From: Macrotrachela quadricornifera
Taxonomy: Eukaryota > Rotifera > Eurotatoria > Philodinida > Philodinidae
Length of the DNA stretch: 64,000 nt
Reading direction: 5' to 3'
NCBI GenBank assembly: GCA_022393335.1
Contig: JAJEKB010021741.1
Location: forward strand, 596,908-660,907
Shown one piece after another: positions 36,200-47,602 of this stretch (position 1 is the stretch's first letter; the number at the start of each line of letters is the position of its first letter). The notes beneath the pieces are model-generated. The model saw only the letters and a list, made by a program, of their open reading frames with translations, searched no databases and was not told the origin of the DNA. The translations under genes were made by a program, and so were the position numbers.

Positions 36200-37179
36200 A
36201 TTTCGAAAAGCTTCTCCATAGCCAAGCTAATCAAGTGTGCTGTGTCATTGATAGTATGTTCTTATAATATTCATTTTCACATTTATCAGTACAAAGAAAT
36301 AGATTAGCTTCCATTATTTGCGTTTTTTGAGCAAATACAAACAATTCTATCGATATGTTTGCTTTTTATATTTGATCTTTTTTATTAATTTTACGTCTAT
36401 AACAAACACATTCTATACGTTGCAATACATAAATATACTAGAAGATTCACGATAAAAATACACATTATTCCTCTCATACTTTCTTATATATTTATCACAA
36501 AAATGATGATATGTATTACATCATCACGTACATCAAGGTTTTATATACATGTATATGAATAAATGAGCACAAAAGATAATAGAAATTTCATTCCATTTCT
36601 TTTCTTTTCTTCTTATAATGTATATTCTAAAATAAAATATATTATTAAAGTTGATATAGTATTAAAAGTCAAAATGAATAATTTCTGTATCATTGTCATA
36701 TGGGTTAAATTTATACTGTAATAACAATCTATGCTATTTTGAGATGTTTTCTTCCAAGACTTTTTTTAACCGTAATAGATGTATTTTGTATAATAGATAT
36801 AAAGAACTGTTAATTATAAAAAGACGATGATGAAAATTTACAATGAACATGTATGGCAATCAAAAGATTATTTTTTGAGTATAAAGTCAGAATAGCTAAA
36901 ACAAATGACTTGATACTTTTAGTAATGAGGAAAATGTTTGAAATTCGATCTTGCTGGAAATTTTATCATAAATATATCTTTAGTTTTAGAATCTATTCTA
37001 AAAGTTTAGATTTTTTCCTCTTATGGTTACAGAGATATTCACTAATTACTTCTTTATCAATTAATTAATTAGTAACAGAAAGCACTAATATTTTTACATA
37101 CATCTATGGTAAAAGAATTTATTCAGAAAAAAAACACACTTTTTTTTGTTTTTTTTTTTGAATAATCATAGGACTGTTG

Positions 37180-37465
37180 TTTTGTATGACAAAATAATAG
37201 AATAAAATATAGTAGTTTTGCAACACATTATGAATTTGTTATTCGTATTTCATATTCAATAACAAATTCGAAAATTCAAAATATCAACAAAACAAGCATT
37301 AAATAATATATATTTTCTTTTTCTTTTCTTTTCTTTGTTACTGATGATGACATTTGACATGTCGAAAGCTCTAGTTAACTTATATATTATATATTTATCT
37401 ATTTATTTATTCATATAAAACTAGTAAAACTACTATATTTTATTCTATTATTTTGTCATAAAAAA
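37180..37465. repeat. Inverted-repeat element inside the inverted duplication
   Basis: GACAAAATAATAGAATAAAA plus TATAGTAGTTTTG near 37187 is inverted at about 37428-37461. It lies within DNA absent from the matching region at 58.35 kb, so it is part of a later insertion. Confidence 0.6.
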
Positions 37466-37987
37466 CACACTTGCAGAAAGTCAGAGTCGAATGAAAGAGG
37501 AGTATGTCCCATTTTTCGTGAAATTATATATTTGAAACACGTTACTGTTGTCCATCATAGAATTAAAACTGGATGAATATAAACTGAATAGTTTGATAAT
37601 AACAACATATGATCAGTTGTGATTTTCAATAATCAAAAGAAGAGAACTTCGAGTTGTTCTTATCAATAAAATCGCATGGTATTGCTTGTTGTTATTATTG
37701 AGCGAAGATCCATTTCACTTTAATTCTAGTAAACCTACTAAGTATGAACAAGGTTATTTATTATAGATTAAATATTGTTGAAACTACTTAATGAATCTGA
37801 AGACTATATTTTGGATAAATGAAACATACAAGAAAAAAAAATGAGTTAATACATAAAAAAGAAACATTTAAAACATATAAAATTGAAGTTTATAAGAATT
37901 CAATTAAAACTTTTAAAAATGAGTGCAGATGTGATATTTGAGTATGAGAATTATATCATCTTCTTTTATTGAATATTTCCAAATAAA

Positions 37988-38793
37988 TTATCCCAGATGG
38001 TAGGGTTCTACTTCAAAAAGCAAACTTGACTCTTTATCTATACGTTGAATGTTTTTCTTAAAATCGGTTTCAATATTTTCCATAGATAAAATGCTAAGTT
38101 TTCGAATTCTGTCTGTCGTGCCCATGAATTTTCTCAGTTCTAATAAACAAAAAAAAGGATCATTGTCATCACTAAATATTGTTTTATCATATTCACATAA
38201 TCCATTATTAGTAACAATCGATATCTGATGATGCACATCTAACGTTGAGATAATATCTTCTTGAATGAAATAAACAAGTAACTCTAAAATTCGTATAGAA
38301 AATATCGATTTCGAATGAAACTTCAATTGAAAAAATTCGAATAAATTTTCGATAACATCTCGACTTGATACATTTTTTATTTCATTACAATATGACATCA
38401 AAATACGGGGCTCACATTTACATGCCTCCTCAACATTTATCAATATTTGAACAAAATCATCTGTAATTTCACCAAACTTAACATAAAAACCTAAATATAG
38501 TATATTGTTTGCTTTTTTTACTCGTTTGACAAAGCAGGTTTAGAAATAACAAGAGTTCAACCTATACGAACATAATCAGGTGTATATTCAGAAAAAATAT
38601 CCTTACTATCCTTCTTGCATAAATCATTGTACAGTTCATTAAGAAACTTATCCAAAAGTATTGTAGAATATGTTTGTATTTGATTTTGAATCTCATTTTC
38701 AGCTGTGTAATCCAACCTAGGATGTTTATATAATGTTAATTGTAACAATACATTGTATCTTTTTTGAACAGGTAAATCTAGATTCTTAAGCAC
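37988..38793 (-). pseudogene. NACHT-2 C-terminal fragment, inverted copy
   Basis: Two open pieces, 38793-38557 and 38443-37988, match residues of the C-terminal ~290 codons of the second NACHT gene almost word for word (LDLPVQKRYNV, EYTPDYV, FEVEPYHLG). They are separated by a TGG-to-TGA change right after the shared DYVxIG stretch and by a deletion of roughly 75 bases before the KKANNILYLG region. With no NACHT domain, promoter or start, it is a duplicated fragment, not a gene. Confidence 0.85.
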
Positions 38794-38817
38794 TAGAAAC
38801 TTGCCAAAGTTTTTAAC

Positions 38818-38931
38818 CAGAATAAATGTATTCTTATCGAGTTATTTATATGTTAAAGAAACACCTCTTTTGAGGCATTTTCAAGACAACCTGATATCAT
38901 GATAAGGATACATTTATTCTGGCAAGCTTGT
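38818..38931. mobile_element. ~110-bp MITE with CCAGAATAAATGTA ends
   Basis: CCAGAATAAATGTATTCTTATC at the left is inverted as GATAAGGATACATTTATTCTGG at the right. It sits just beyond the breakpoint of the inverted duplication. Confidence 0.7.
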
Positions 38932-39429
38932 AATACTTATAAAGCCTATCTATAGTCAAAATTTCGGTTTGAAAAGCGATCATTTAAGTATTCAAAAGAA
39001 TCCTATGCCTATAAGCCAAAATCAAATAAAAGATTCATAACTCGATAACAGAAGGTTGGAAAGCGAAACCATTCTAGGACATTTAATAACTTACTAAGGT
39101 CTACCATTTACACACATACCTGATCTAGAAACGATTTGACAGTTGTATATGTTCCCTCATCAGCCCCATTTCAATTTCTAATCGAAAAAAACGGGAATAA
39201 TCGAAATTTGGAGAAATTTTGACTTGTATGATTCAAACATTTTTTCGGACTCATTTGACATGTATGCTTGCAAGTATTCGTGAGCATAACTTGTCGAGTT
39301 CTATTTATCTATATTATTAGATTTAAGTTGTCTTGTATTTCAAGATATTCATGTATTCCACTAATATCCATATAATTTTCACACAAGAATATATTTCTAA
39401 ACATATATTAAGACATTCATATAGAAGTA

Positions 39430-39739
39430 AAAGGAAGTGGTCGAAAATCATCGATTTTTCCTCACGCTAGAAATGCTATAAAATGAAATTCTTTGCCACT
39501 CAGATCATGAATCCGATATCTGTTTGCCAAGATTTGATCCCTTTCTTTTCGATGTTTCCCGTAGGGGGGTACCTTGGTGTAAGACTCAGATCTAGGTACC
39601 CCCCTACGGGAAACATCGAAAAGAAAGGGATCAAATCTTGGCAAACAGATATCGGATTCATGATCTGGGTGGCAAAGAATTTCATTTTATAGCATTTCTA
39701 GCGTGAGGAAAAAACCGATGATTTTCGACCACCTCCTTT
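39430..39739. repeat. Near-perfect ~310-bp palindrome
   Basis: Arms of about 144 bases (39430-39573 and 39595-39739) are almost identical when inverted and enclose a 21-base loop. The inner stem contains TACCCCCCTACGGGAAACATC. Open frames on both strands read the same peptide because of the symmetry. It has no coding role. Confidence 0.9.
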
Positions 39740-40240
39740 AGTTCAGCAAATGTATCTGTATGTTGATTAATATTAATAAAAACAGTCGAATAAGTCATTA
39801 GAATTCTATTAAAAAACATTGCAGAAAATGTCAATTATACTGCAATGAAAAAAAATAATGATTTTTGTGTCTATTTGCTATTTTTATCGTATCATCATTA
39901 CTGTTTGTACATATTCTCATTAGAAGTAAGAGAACGAAAGAAAAAAAAAAGTATACGATACATATTAATATACGAAAAGCAGTCACGCACATCTAATTTT
40001 CTTTTGTTTTTTTTTCTCGTTTTCGACGGTATATTTGAATTCTTCATTAACAGCATATTGGGCGTAGCAAGAGTAATAACAAGTTGAAAAAATGCAAAAA
40101 CCAAAAATTCTGATATTATTTATGTACTTGATGCCATTGAAAAACAAAGTTTTGAATGCAAATTGAAGATTAAAATAAAATTAGGTGAAATATTATCGAT
40201 ATTGTATTATTTTAAAATCAAATATTTCTTTTTGTAACAA

Positions 40241-40248
40241 TATAAAAC
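40241..40248 (+). promoter_or_regulatory. Putative TATA box of NACHT-1
   Basis: TATAAAAC 59 bases before the ATG at 40300, in an otherwise plain AT-rich leader. A CAG|GTAATT to ATCAG pair nearby could form a 43-base leader intron, which is unproven. Confidence 0.4.
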
Positions 40249-40299
40249 AGGTAATTTCTTATTTAATCATTTTACAATATTGATCACATCAGTAGAAAT

Positions 40300-43200
40300 A
40301 TGGATGAGATAATTAAGCGTGCAATAAATACATTAGATCAATTATTAGAATCATCACATGAATCTACATCTGAATTAATCAAAATTCGTAATCTTCTTTC
40401 TCGTCTAACTGATCCGAATTTGCCAAGAAATGAATGGACTGAATTATTCTGTCGTCGATTGGATAAATTACTGCATTTTAATGATCACTCACCTAGTTCT
40501 TGGATTGATATGCATGATGACATACTCTATATACTCGAAGGATCAAACGATGAACAAGGTGTAGGTACAAAATGGAATCGTTATGTTAAAACAATCGCAT
40601 TTGAGAAAAATCAACAACAACGTGAATTACAATTTCAACAAAAGTTTGGAAAACGAAAGAGTTTGAAAGAATTCTTTCATCAACATCCGAAATTTTTTAA
40701 AGAATATCTTCGTCAATCTATTTCTTTTCATTCGAAGATACAGATACAAAGTTTAATAAAGAGTTTCAATGATTTTCTTTCTACCAATCTTTGTTTAATC
40801 GAAACATCATCCATTGGAAAGAATCAAAAATATCTGGAAGCAAAATTGAAATCAATTGATGTACCATTCGATTGTTCAAATATATCTCTTATTAATATTA
40901 ATGAACAATTTTCTACACATGATGATCCCCATTGGACGACCAAACATAATTTTAATAACTTTATTCCTTCTATTAAAACACACCCAACTATTTATACTGG
41001 CACTAACAAATCAACAATCGCACATATCTTACACAATCATCGATGGGTTATTATCTTAGGTGATCCAGGAAGTGGGAAAACTACTCTTCTTCGATGGATT
41101 ATGCATCTATTTGCCGAAGCAGCCGATCGAAATGATGAAGAAGTAATATTAGATAAGTCCGATAAGTATTATCGTAGTACAATTCGAATTCCAATTTTAA
41201 TTCGACTTGGGGAATTTGCAGCATGGTTAAATCAAAATCCAAATAAGACGTTGATAGATTACGTCGGTAAACATACATGGTTTTCACAATTTTATACTAA
41301 TGATGGAAATATATTGCAAGAATTAATATTTCATGGTCATGCATTGATTCTTCTAGATGGACTCGATGAGATTATTGATTTCAGACAAAGAAGAGAAATT
41401 GTTGATCATGTTAAAAAATTCATTGATGAACATGTACGTACATTGGATTTTTGTTCGGCCTTTGACGATAACAAATATGATACAAATACATATATTGCTA
41501 AACTATCTAGTGAAGAAAATTTTTCACAATTCTTATTTGATGGCAATCAGATAATTGTTACGAGTCGTTTCGTTGGTTATGAATTTTATCCAATTTTAGG
41601 TCCTTCCATCAATCATTATTTATTATCTTTAATGGAATATGAAGAAGCACAAGAATTTATTAATCAATGGATATCCAAAGTAAAGAAACGCATATATAAT
41701 GTTTTATCAAACGAAGGTATTAAATTAAATAGAAAAAAAATGAAATTATTATCAGCTAAACGTTACAATACTACTCAAGCTATGTTTAAAAAAACATCTG
41801 AATTATTACAATCAAATCCTTCGTTATTATCTTTAATTGGTACATTAAGTTTTCAATCATTTAATGAATTTTATCCACAAACTCGAGTAGAAATATATAA
41901 TCATGTTGTTCAATTTGTATTACAATCTTGGATAATTCAACAACCGAACATCTCGAAAGATATAATAATTAATTTTTTAATTAATCTTGCTACTTATATT
42001 CATATGAGTTCACCATCTGGTTTAATAGATACATTTGACATGAAACATTTATGTTGCTTAATTTTAAAACAACAACATGTATCGAAGAAATTTTTCGAAA
42101 TTCATGAATATGCTGATAAAATAACATCGATTCTTCAATCTAACATGGGTATTGTAGCTGAATTAGGTCTAGAAGTATTTGCTTTTCAACATTTATCATT
42201 TCAAGAATATTTTGTATCACAAAATTTTGTAAAAGATTCATCCGTAGAAGAAGTAGCAAAACGTATACATACATTTGTTATAAATATTCGATTTCGTGAA
42301 TCAATTCTTCTAGCAATTGGTTGGATTAGTTGGCAATGGTCATTAGATGATTATAACAAATTTTGCAATTTACTTATAACTTATGATAAAAATTATGGAA
42401 TTCCACTAGGAATATTAATCTTCTTTGATGCCATAAAAGATCTAAAACGATTACCATCTAAATTAATTATCTTTAATGCACTTAACAGTTTATTAGACTA
42501 TCCTGTTACGATTATTGTCGAAAGATATTTAATAAGAAATTTAATCACATTACCTGAAGATATTATTATAGAATGGATGCAATTACATTTAAAAGATGAA
42601 AAATATCTTGCTAAATTTTGTTGCTGTTTAAGCAAGCTACACAATGAAATTATTCGTAAGGATCAAATTAATAAAAACTCAATTTTATTTGTTATTTATA
42701 AACAAGTAATATCTTTTCATACCATAAGTACAACAGCTGAATTTATCATTGATCAAACATTGCAAAGCAAAATAATATTTGAAAAATCACTTAATCATAA
42801 TTTAACCAACAAGTTATCCTCATATTTTCAATCAGAAAATATCTGTGCATCAAATATTCATCCTTTGATACTTTCTGTCATACTTCTCATCTATGGTGGA
42901 ATATATGATAAATACGAAATAGATACTAGTACACTCTGCTTCTCTCCAAAACAAATGTATCGTCAATCATCAATAACATCATCCATTATCAAATATCTCT
43001 CTAATCATAAAGACTCTCATTCAGTCAAAGTTAAATCACTTATCAAACATTATGAAAATATTCTTCAAACAGCTTCACCATTCGATACTTCGACTAATAT
43101 TATTGATACTTTTCTTGTATTTATCTGTTTAAATGGACTTTCCAAGCCAATCATATATAAAAAATATCGTGGATATCATGCTTTATTACTAGCATTAAAA

Positions 43201-46200
43201 AGACTCAAACAAGTATGGTTCTATTTAACAAAATTACGCATATTTAAAGACTCTTTTTATCTACAATCAATGGAATCATTGATTAAGTCTAAAGATAAAG
43301 TCACCACGAAAGTGTTTCGTTCACAATCTATTTCATCTAATAAGGAATGCTTAAGATTCTCTCTTGCATGTGTCTCTGCATTGGAAAAACTTCACATCGA
43401 GGATTCATCATCGTTAGCTATGCAAAATCTTCCTTACATTATGAATCTATATTTAGGATGGCAGCCTGAATTTAGACATGCTGATAACAAGAGAAAATTT
43501 GATCAAATGCTTGAAAATATTCATCCAATGCAAATAATTCAACATACACCATATTTTTTACTAAGCTTAATACCACAATATCTACAAAACTTGTACTATT
43601 GTACAGTTATTAGATCATTTAATCCGCAGGATTCATTACCAATGGTTGTACTTTTATCTGAATGTTTAATATTCTTAGAAAATGTGGACAGTAGTGATTT
43701 AAACTTTTATCTTGCCTTATCCATGTTACAATCACAATTGAAAGAACATAAATTGGAAAATTATGCTTCGATTCTCATTTGGAAAAATTCATCCTATGAA
43801 TGGAAACGTGAAGAATTATTTATATTAATGAAAAATCATGTAATATGGGATCAATTATTTAATGAACATTCGAAAGATTGGAAAATACTGATTGAAATGG
43901 AACGACAACGTATTTATAACATAAAGAATATATTAGATAATCGAGAAAAGGATTTGCAATTATTTGCTGCATCAATTACTCTTGCTCGTCTTTTTCAAGT
44001 TCAATATGGAATTCAATCTACTGAATATATTAGTCTTTCTATTGTTGAAAGTACAGAACTACATGTTGCAGTAAATAGTATAGTTGATCCAGTTTTACGA
44101 ATCATTGCCTTCAGTATTATCTTAGATATGAAAGATCCTTTGATCTTTGGAGAAGAACAAAGAGATTGTTTACGTTTGGAAATGATTGATTCACTACAGT
44201 CCATGTTACCACAGCTGCCATTACTAACAGCAACACTTTTATTTGTTCGATATCATTCAATACATCATCTCTTTCCAGTACATTTTCAACATATGGCAAA
44301 TATAATTACTAAGAAATTTAATACGAATTCTGATTACCAGTCAAGTCATAGTGAAGAAGCAGCAATTATTGCATTAAATCAAATCAATAATCCAGATGTT
44401 TTACCTTGTTTATTACAATTCACCAAACGAAATAAGAATTTGTCTGATCTTTTACAATTCAATTCCACAATATTTCATCGATATTTTATTAATACAACAT
44501 CATTTGATTTATCACATACGGTCCTTTTATCAATTATGTATTTGATTGAATTAACATCAGATGCTCAGATTCTTCAGATTTATACTAATGACAATCAAAA
44601 GAGAAAAATTTCGCTTTTGAAAGAATTAGATCAACTATGGAATGATGTATCAAAAAATAAAAAAATAATGTCTTATACAGTAGCAACATGGATCACAAAT
44701 AATCTACAATTATTAAACAAACAAGAACTTTATGAATTAATTATAAATGTCTCAAAATGCTTGTTGATCGAAAGAAAGGCTCTATCAGTTATTGACAAAT
44801 GGCTCAGCCATCGAATGAATAAGGATTTGAGATATTTTGCTTACTATGCTGCATTACAACTATTAGCTGATGGTTCAAATCTTCCCGATTTAATCGATAT
44901 TATTAATGAAATGCTCCACATTGATAAAGAATATCATTTCATATCTCTTGTAGAACGTTGTTTCAAGTCAGAATCTGTGATTTTATCTAATCTCCAATCA
45001 CTTTTTAAAATACTTCATCATAATGTTCATTATTCTCGAAAGATTTCTCTTTGGATTAATTGTCAAGAAATATTAGATTTAATTCTTATCTTGGAATATG
45101 AACGTGTCCAGTCTAACCTAGAGAAATCATCTTCAATCTCAATGATACCATATTTATTAATGATTAAAGGTTGTTCATATAATTTACAACTTTATTTTAT
45201 AGAATATATTCAAACATTTATTAACGATGAAATTGGAACTACAAATACTTTCAAAGAAGAATATATCGCTGTTCTTATTAAATGGATTATCGAAAGTTCA
45301 ATTTGGATTAATACCGAAGAAAATTTTTCAGAAGATTTATATTATTATATTTTTACACTTCTTCATAATCATCATTTTCCTCAAGTGCAAAAAGCAATTA
45401 TTAACAGCTTTAATTTGGTATTCTTTCGTTATAATGGAGATGACGAGTATAGATTTTTTGAACATGATGATACAATTGCTCAATTAGAGGAAATCATTTA
45501 TGCTTGGAATAAATATTCAGATGATGTTCTTGCTGTTTGTTTATTAGCATATGGTAATGGTCAGCTTAAGTTAAAAAAATTTCAGGATCAAACCATCTTA
45601 AATGTAATACATTCTTCGTTAAATAATATTATTGAGGCAAAATCATCAGAGATTATTATTATCAGAGCTATTTTCTGTTTAATTGTCATAGAACAATCAT
45701 TTGTAACTGATCATACATTATCACACTTATTTAGACAAAAATCTAGTTTAACACCTGAAAACAGATACAAGATGTTATTACAGAGAACGTTATTTTATCG
45801 AGAATATCCATATGTTGATGATGAAGAAAAACCTGTTGATCATATAGTAAAATATTTAGACGAACTTCTCAATATATTTATTCTTGATTTACAGAATTAC
45901 TTATACGATAAATCTAATAATAATTATCTTTCTGATCCTACACCAAATTATGTTCAAATAGCCTGTGATGCTATGAAAAAATATTTCAATATTTTTCATA
46001 AACCTATTCAGAAAAATATTTTTGACGATCAAAATTTAAAGGAAGAATCTTATCGATATCTATATTATGCCGAAAATGCATCACCCTGTGCCGCATTAAT
46101 AGAACTTTATACTATGTGTGGTGTACTTACGGTTGAACTTATTGAAATGTGGGAATGGCTCGAAGATGTGTACCCTGATCATAGACTGTGGATGTTATTT

Positions 46201-46644
46201 AAATTTATTAAACAAGTATCTGATCAACGTGCTATTGAAAAGTTATTGCAGTTACTTCATTCAATGATGTACAATAGAAAACTCGCATTTTGTGACCAAC
46301 TACTAATTTTACTTAACCAACTCGCTCAAGATCATCTTATATCTTCGTATGAATTCCATCATCAAATTGCAATTACCTTTAAAGATTTGTCACATGTAAT
46401 TGACAATGCAGAATGGAAATACGAGAGTGAAATGTTTAGTGATTTGTTGGGAGGTACTTGCATTGAAAGAGTACCTTCTCATTATTATATTGGAGGAGGA
46501 CTGTATACTGAGACTCATATAGATGAAGAATTTGAGAAAAGAAATCAGAATCTACAAAATATATCAGCTCTCTTCTTAAGACGAAATTTTTTCTTCGATA
46601 TTCTGCATTTAATTTCAAATGGTTTTAACAAGACAGCTCATTAA
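40300..46644 (+). CDS. NACHT-1: giant intronless NACHT/STAND ATPase with helical-repeat C terminus
   Basis: One exon of 2114 codons. Residues 1-90 form a helical N-terminal region shared with the second copy. The NACHT ATPase spans about 240-500: Walker A GDPGSGKTT at 254-262, Walker B LILLDGLDE at 349-357, and sensor-like QIIVTSRFVGYE. Residues 628-638 hold the FQHLSFQEYF motif seen at the end of many NACHT proteins. The remaining ~1450 residues are leucine- and isoleucine-rich helices without LRR, WD40 or TPR signatures; they look like HEAT/ARM-type repeats. There is no signal peptide or membrane helix. NACHT proteins are oligomerising signalling switches, and a ligand-sensing role for the C-terminal array is inferred. 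A TATA box precedes it and AATAAA follows 250 bases after the stop. The absence of introns contrasts with neighbouring genes. Confidence 0.88.
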   Translation: MDEIIKRAINTLDQLLESSHESTSELIKIRNLLSRLTDPNLPRNEWTELFCRRLDKLLHFNDHSPSSWIDMHDDILYILEGSNDEQGVGTKWNRYVKTIAFEKNQQQRELQFQQKFGKRKSLKEFFHQHPKFFKEYLRQSISFHSKIQIQSLIKSFNDFLSTNLCLIETSSIGKNQKYLEAKLKSIDVPFDCSNISLININEQFSTHDDPHWTTKHNFNNFIPSIKTHPTIYTGTNKSTIAHILHNHRWVIILGDPGSGKTTLLRWIMHLFAEAADRNDEEVILDKSDKYYRSTIRIPILIRLGEFAAWLNQNPNKTLIDYVGKHTWFSQFYTNDGNILQELIFHGHALILLDGLDEIIDFRQRREIVDHVKKFIDEHVRTLDFCSAFDDNKYDTNTYIAKLSSEENFSQFLFDGNQIIVTSRFVGYEFYPILGPSINHYLLSLMEYEEAQEFINQWISKVKKRIYNVLSNEGIKLNRKKMKLLSAKRYNTTQAMFKKTSELLQSNPSLLSLIGTLSFQSFNEFYPQTRVEIYNHVVQFVLQSWIIQQPNISKDIIINFLINLATYIHMSSPSGLIDTFDMKHLCCLILKQQHVSKKFFEIHEYADKITSILQSNMGIVAELGLEVFAFQHLSFQEYFVSQNFVKDSSVEEVAKRIHTFVINIRFRESILLAIGWISWQWSLDDYNKFCNLLITYDKNYGIPLGILIFFDAIKDLKRLPSKLIIFNALNSLLDYPVTIIVERYLIRNLITLPEDIIIEWMQLHLKDEKYLAKFCCCLSKLHNEIIRKDQINKNSILFVIYKQVISFHTISTTAEFIIDQTLQSKIIFEKSLNHNLTNKLSSYFQSENICASNIHPLILSVILLIYGGIYDKYEIDTSTLCFSPKQMYRQSSITSSIIKYLSNHKDSHSVKVKSLIKHYENILQTASPFDTSTNIIDTFLVFICLNGLSKPIIYKKYRGYHALLLALKRLKQVWFYLTKLRIFKDSFYLQSMESLIKSKDKVTTKVFRSQSISSNKECLRFSLACVSALEKLHIEDSSSLAMQNLPYIMNLYLGWQPEFRHADNKRKFDQMLENIHPMQIIQHTPYFLLSLIPQYLQNLYYCTVIRSFNPQDSLPMVVLLSECLIFLENVDSSDLNFYLALSMLQSQLKEHKLENYASILIWKNSSYEWKREELFILMKNHVIWDQLFNEHSKDWKILIEMERQRIYNIKNILDNREKDLQLFAASITLARLFQVQYGIQSTEYISLSIVESTELHVAVNSIVDPVLRIIAFSIILDMKDPLIFGEEQRDCLRLEMIDSLQSMLPQLPLLTATLLFVRYHSIHHLFPVHFQHMANIITKKFNTNSDYQSSHSEEAAIIALNQINNPDVLPCLLQFTKRNKNLSDLLQFNSTIFHRYFINTTSFDLSHTVLLSIMYLIELTSDAQILQIYTNDNQKRKISLLKELDQLWNDVSKNKKIMSYTVATWITNNLQLLNKQELYELIINVSKCLLIERKALSVIDKWLSHRMNKDLRYFAYYAALQLLADGSNLPDLIDIINEMLHIDKEYHFISLVERCFKSESVILSNLQSLFKILHHNVHYSRKISLWINCQEILDLILILEYERVQSNLEKSSSISMIPYLLMIKGCSYNLQLYFIEYIQTFINDEIGTTNTFKEEYIAVLIKWIIESSIWINTEENFSEDLYYYIFTLLHNHHFPQVQKAIINSFNLVFFRYNGDDEYRFFEHDDTIAQLEEIIYAWNKYSDDVLAVCLLAYGNGQLKLKKFQDQTILNVIHSSLNNIIEAKSSEIIIIRAIFCLIVIEQSFVTDHTLSHLFRQKSSLTPENRYKMLLQRTLFYREYPYVDDEEKPVDHIVKYLDELLNIFILDLQNYLYDKSNNNYLSDPTPNYVQIACDAMKKYFNIFHKPIQKNIFDDQNLKEESYRYLYYAENASPCAALIELYTMCGVLTVELIEMWEWLEDVYPDHRLWMLFKFIKQVSDQRAIEKLLQLLHSMMYNRKLAFCDQLLILLNQLAQDHLISSYEFHHQIAITFKDLSHVIDNAEWKYESEMFSDLLGGTCIERVPSHYYIGGGLYTETHIDEEFEKRNQNLQNISALFLRRNFFFDILHLISNGFNKTAH

Positions 46645-46897
46645 ATTCTCAATATATTATTGACTATGTTACGCAATTGTAGAAAAAAAACTTTTCCAAG
46701 TTTATCAAGAAAAGAAGTTAAAAGAACATTTTTCAAGTACCTCACTTTTTTTATTGTATCTGATACGCTTGTGTTATTATTTTATCAAAGAGCTCTAGTA
46801 ACACAACAAATTATTTCACAATATATCAAAGTTTTATTTCATGTCAATATTATAAATTAATATAAGCGAAAAGCCTTTATTTTATGAATCGAAATCC

Positions 46898-46903
46898 AAT
46901 AAA
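46898..46903 (+). terminator. Possible poly(A) signal of NACHT-1
   Basis: AATAAA about 250 bases past the NACHT-1 stop. The 66-codon frame at 46660-46860 before it has no recognised content and is treated as 3' UTR. Confidence 0.35.
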
Positions 46904-47289
46904 TATTCACTTTTTCATATGTTAAAGTATCTGTTAAGGTAGATGTTTTATTCACTGAAGGACTAACACTTCTAAATAATTATGAATAGTTAAAGTTCGC
47001 TAATATCTCTACATTGAAAAAGATAGTATCATATGAAACCTGAAGAGTTCTATGGAGTATTGACAACGCTGTCGAAATTCTTATGAAATCACAACAGAAT
47101 TTCTTTTTGTTGGATATTCTCTTGTCCATTTTTCATCAGAATTTGGACAACGTGTATGCTTTTAATTTTTTTATTGTTGACTTTTCACTGGCAATACAAT
47201 AACATGTAAACTACATCTGTATACTAATGTTAAGTCTCACATTTGATCCCTCTTCCATTGACCAATTGTTTTAGCCAATCAGAATTCAG

Positions 47290-47485
47290 CTTAAAAGTCA
47301 TAAGACTATCCTATGGAAGCCCTCGTAGATCCTCAACGGATATTATATGGAGTACCCATAATTCCTCAAAGCCTATGCTATGAGTGTACAGATAAGTTTT
47401 CAGGGCCTATCCTATGAAATGTGGACTCATAACTGGTCATAGTCTATACTATGAGCACACCCATAAATTCTCAAGAGCTTGGAAC
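47290..47485. repeat. Minisatellite relative of the 27 kb repeat
   Basis: About five units built on CTATGCTATGAGTGTAC / TAGATCCTCAACGG, clearly related to the 33-36 base unit at 27.0-27.7 kb. Both loci also carry a GACCAAT...ATTGG-type flank. Confidence 0.55.
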
Positions 47486-47602
47486 GGGTTAGCAGGTAAG
47501 CCACCGTGAAATATAGCTGTCACACATGCACTAATGAAGACACTTATATAATAACTCTTGACGACTTATGCGTACCTTCATAGAATTAGCTATGAGGACT
47601 CA

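Larger units (their letters stand above)
36200..38793 (-). repeat. Inverted partial copy of the NACHT-2 3' end and its flank
   Basis: Reading the minus strand from 38793 gives the last third of the second NACHT gene plus its downstream flank, matching plus-strand 57133 to about 59480. Differences: a coding deletion near 38.5 kb, about 800 extra bases at 36.83-37.63 kb, and no 612-bp transposon. The two copies are close in sequence, including in non-coding parts, so the duplication is younger than the split between the two NACHT genes. Confidence 0.85.

Noticed and set aside
39462..39692. Three near-identical 60-69-codon frames
   Set aside because: Palindrome symmetry produces the same peptide on both strands; not coding.
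40856..46618. Short frames in other phases and antisense within NACHT-1
   Set aside because: Shadows of the long coding frame.
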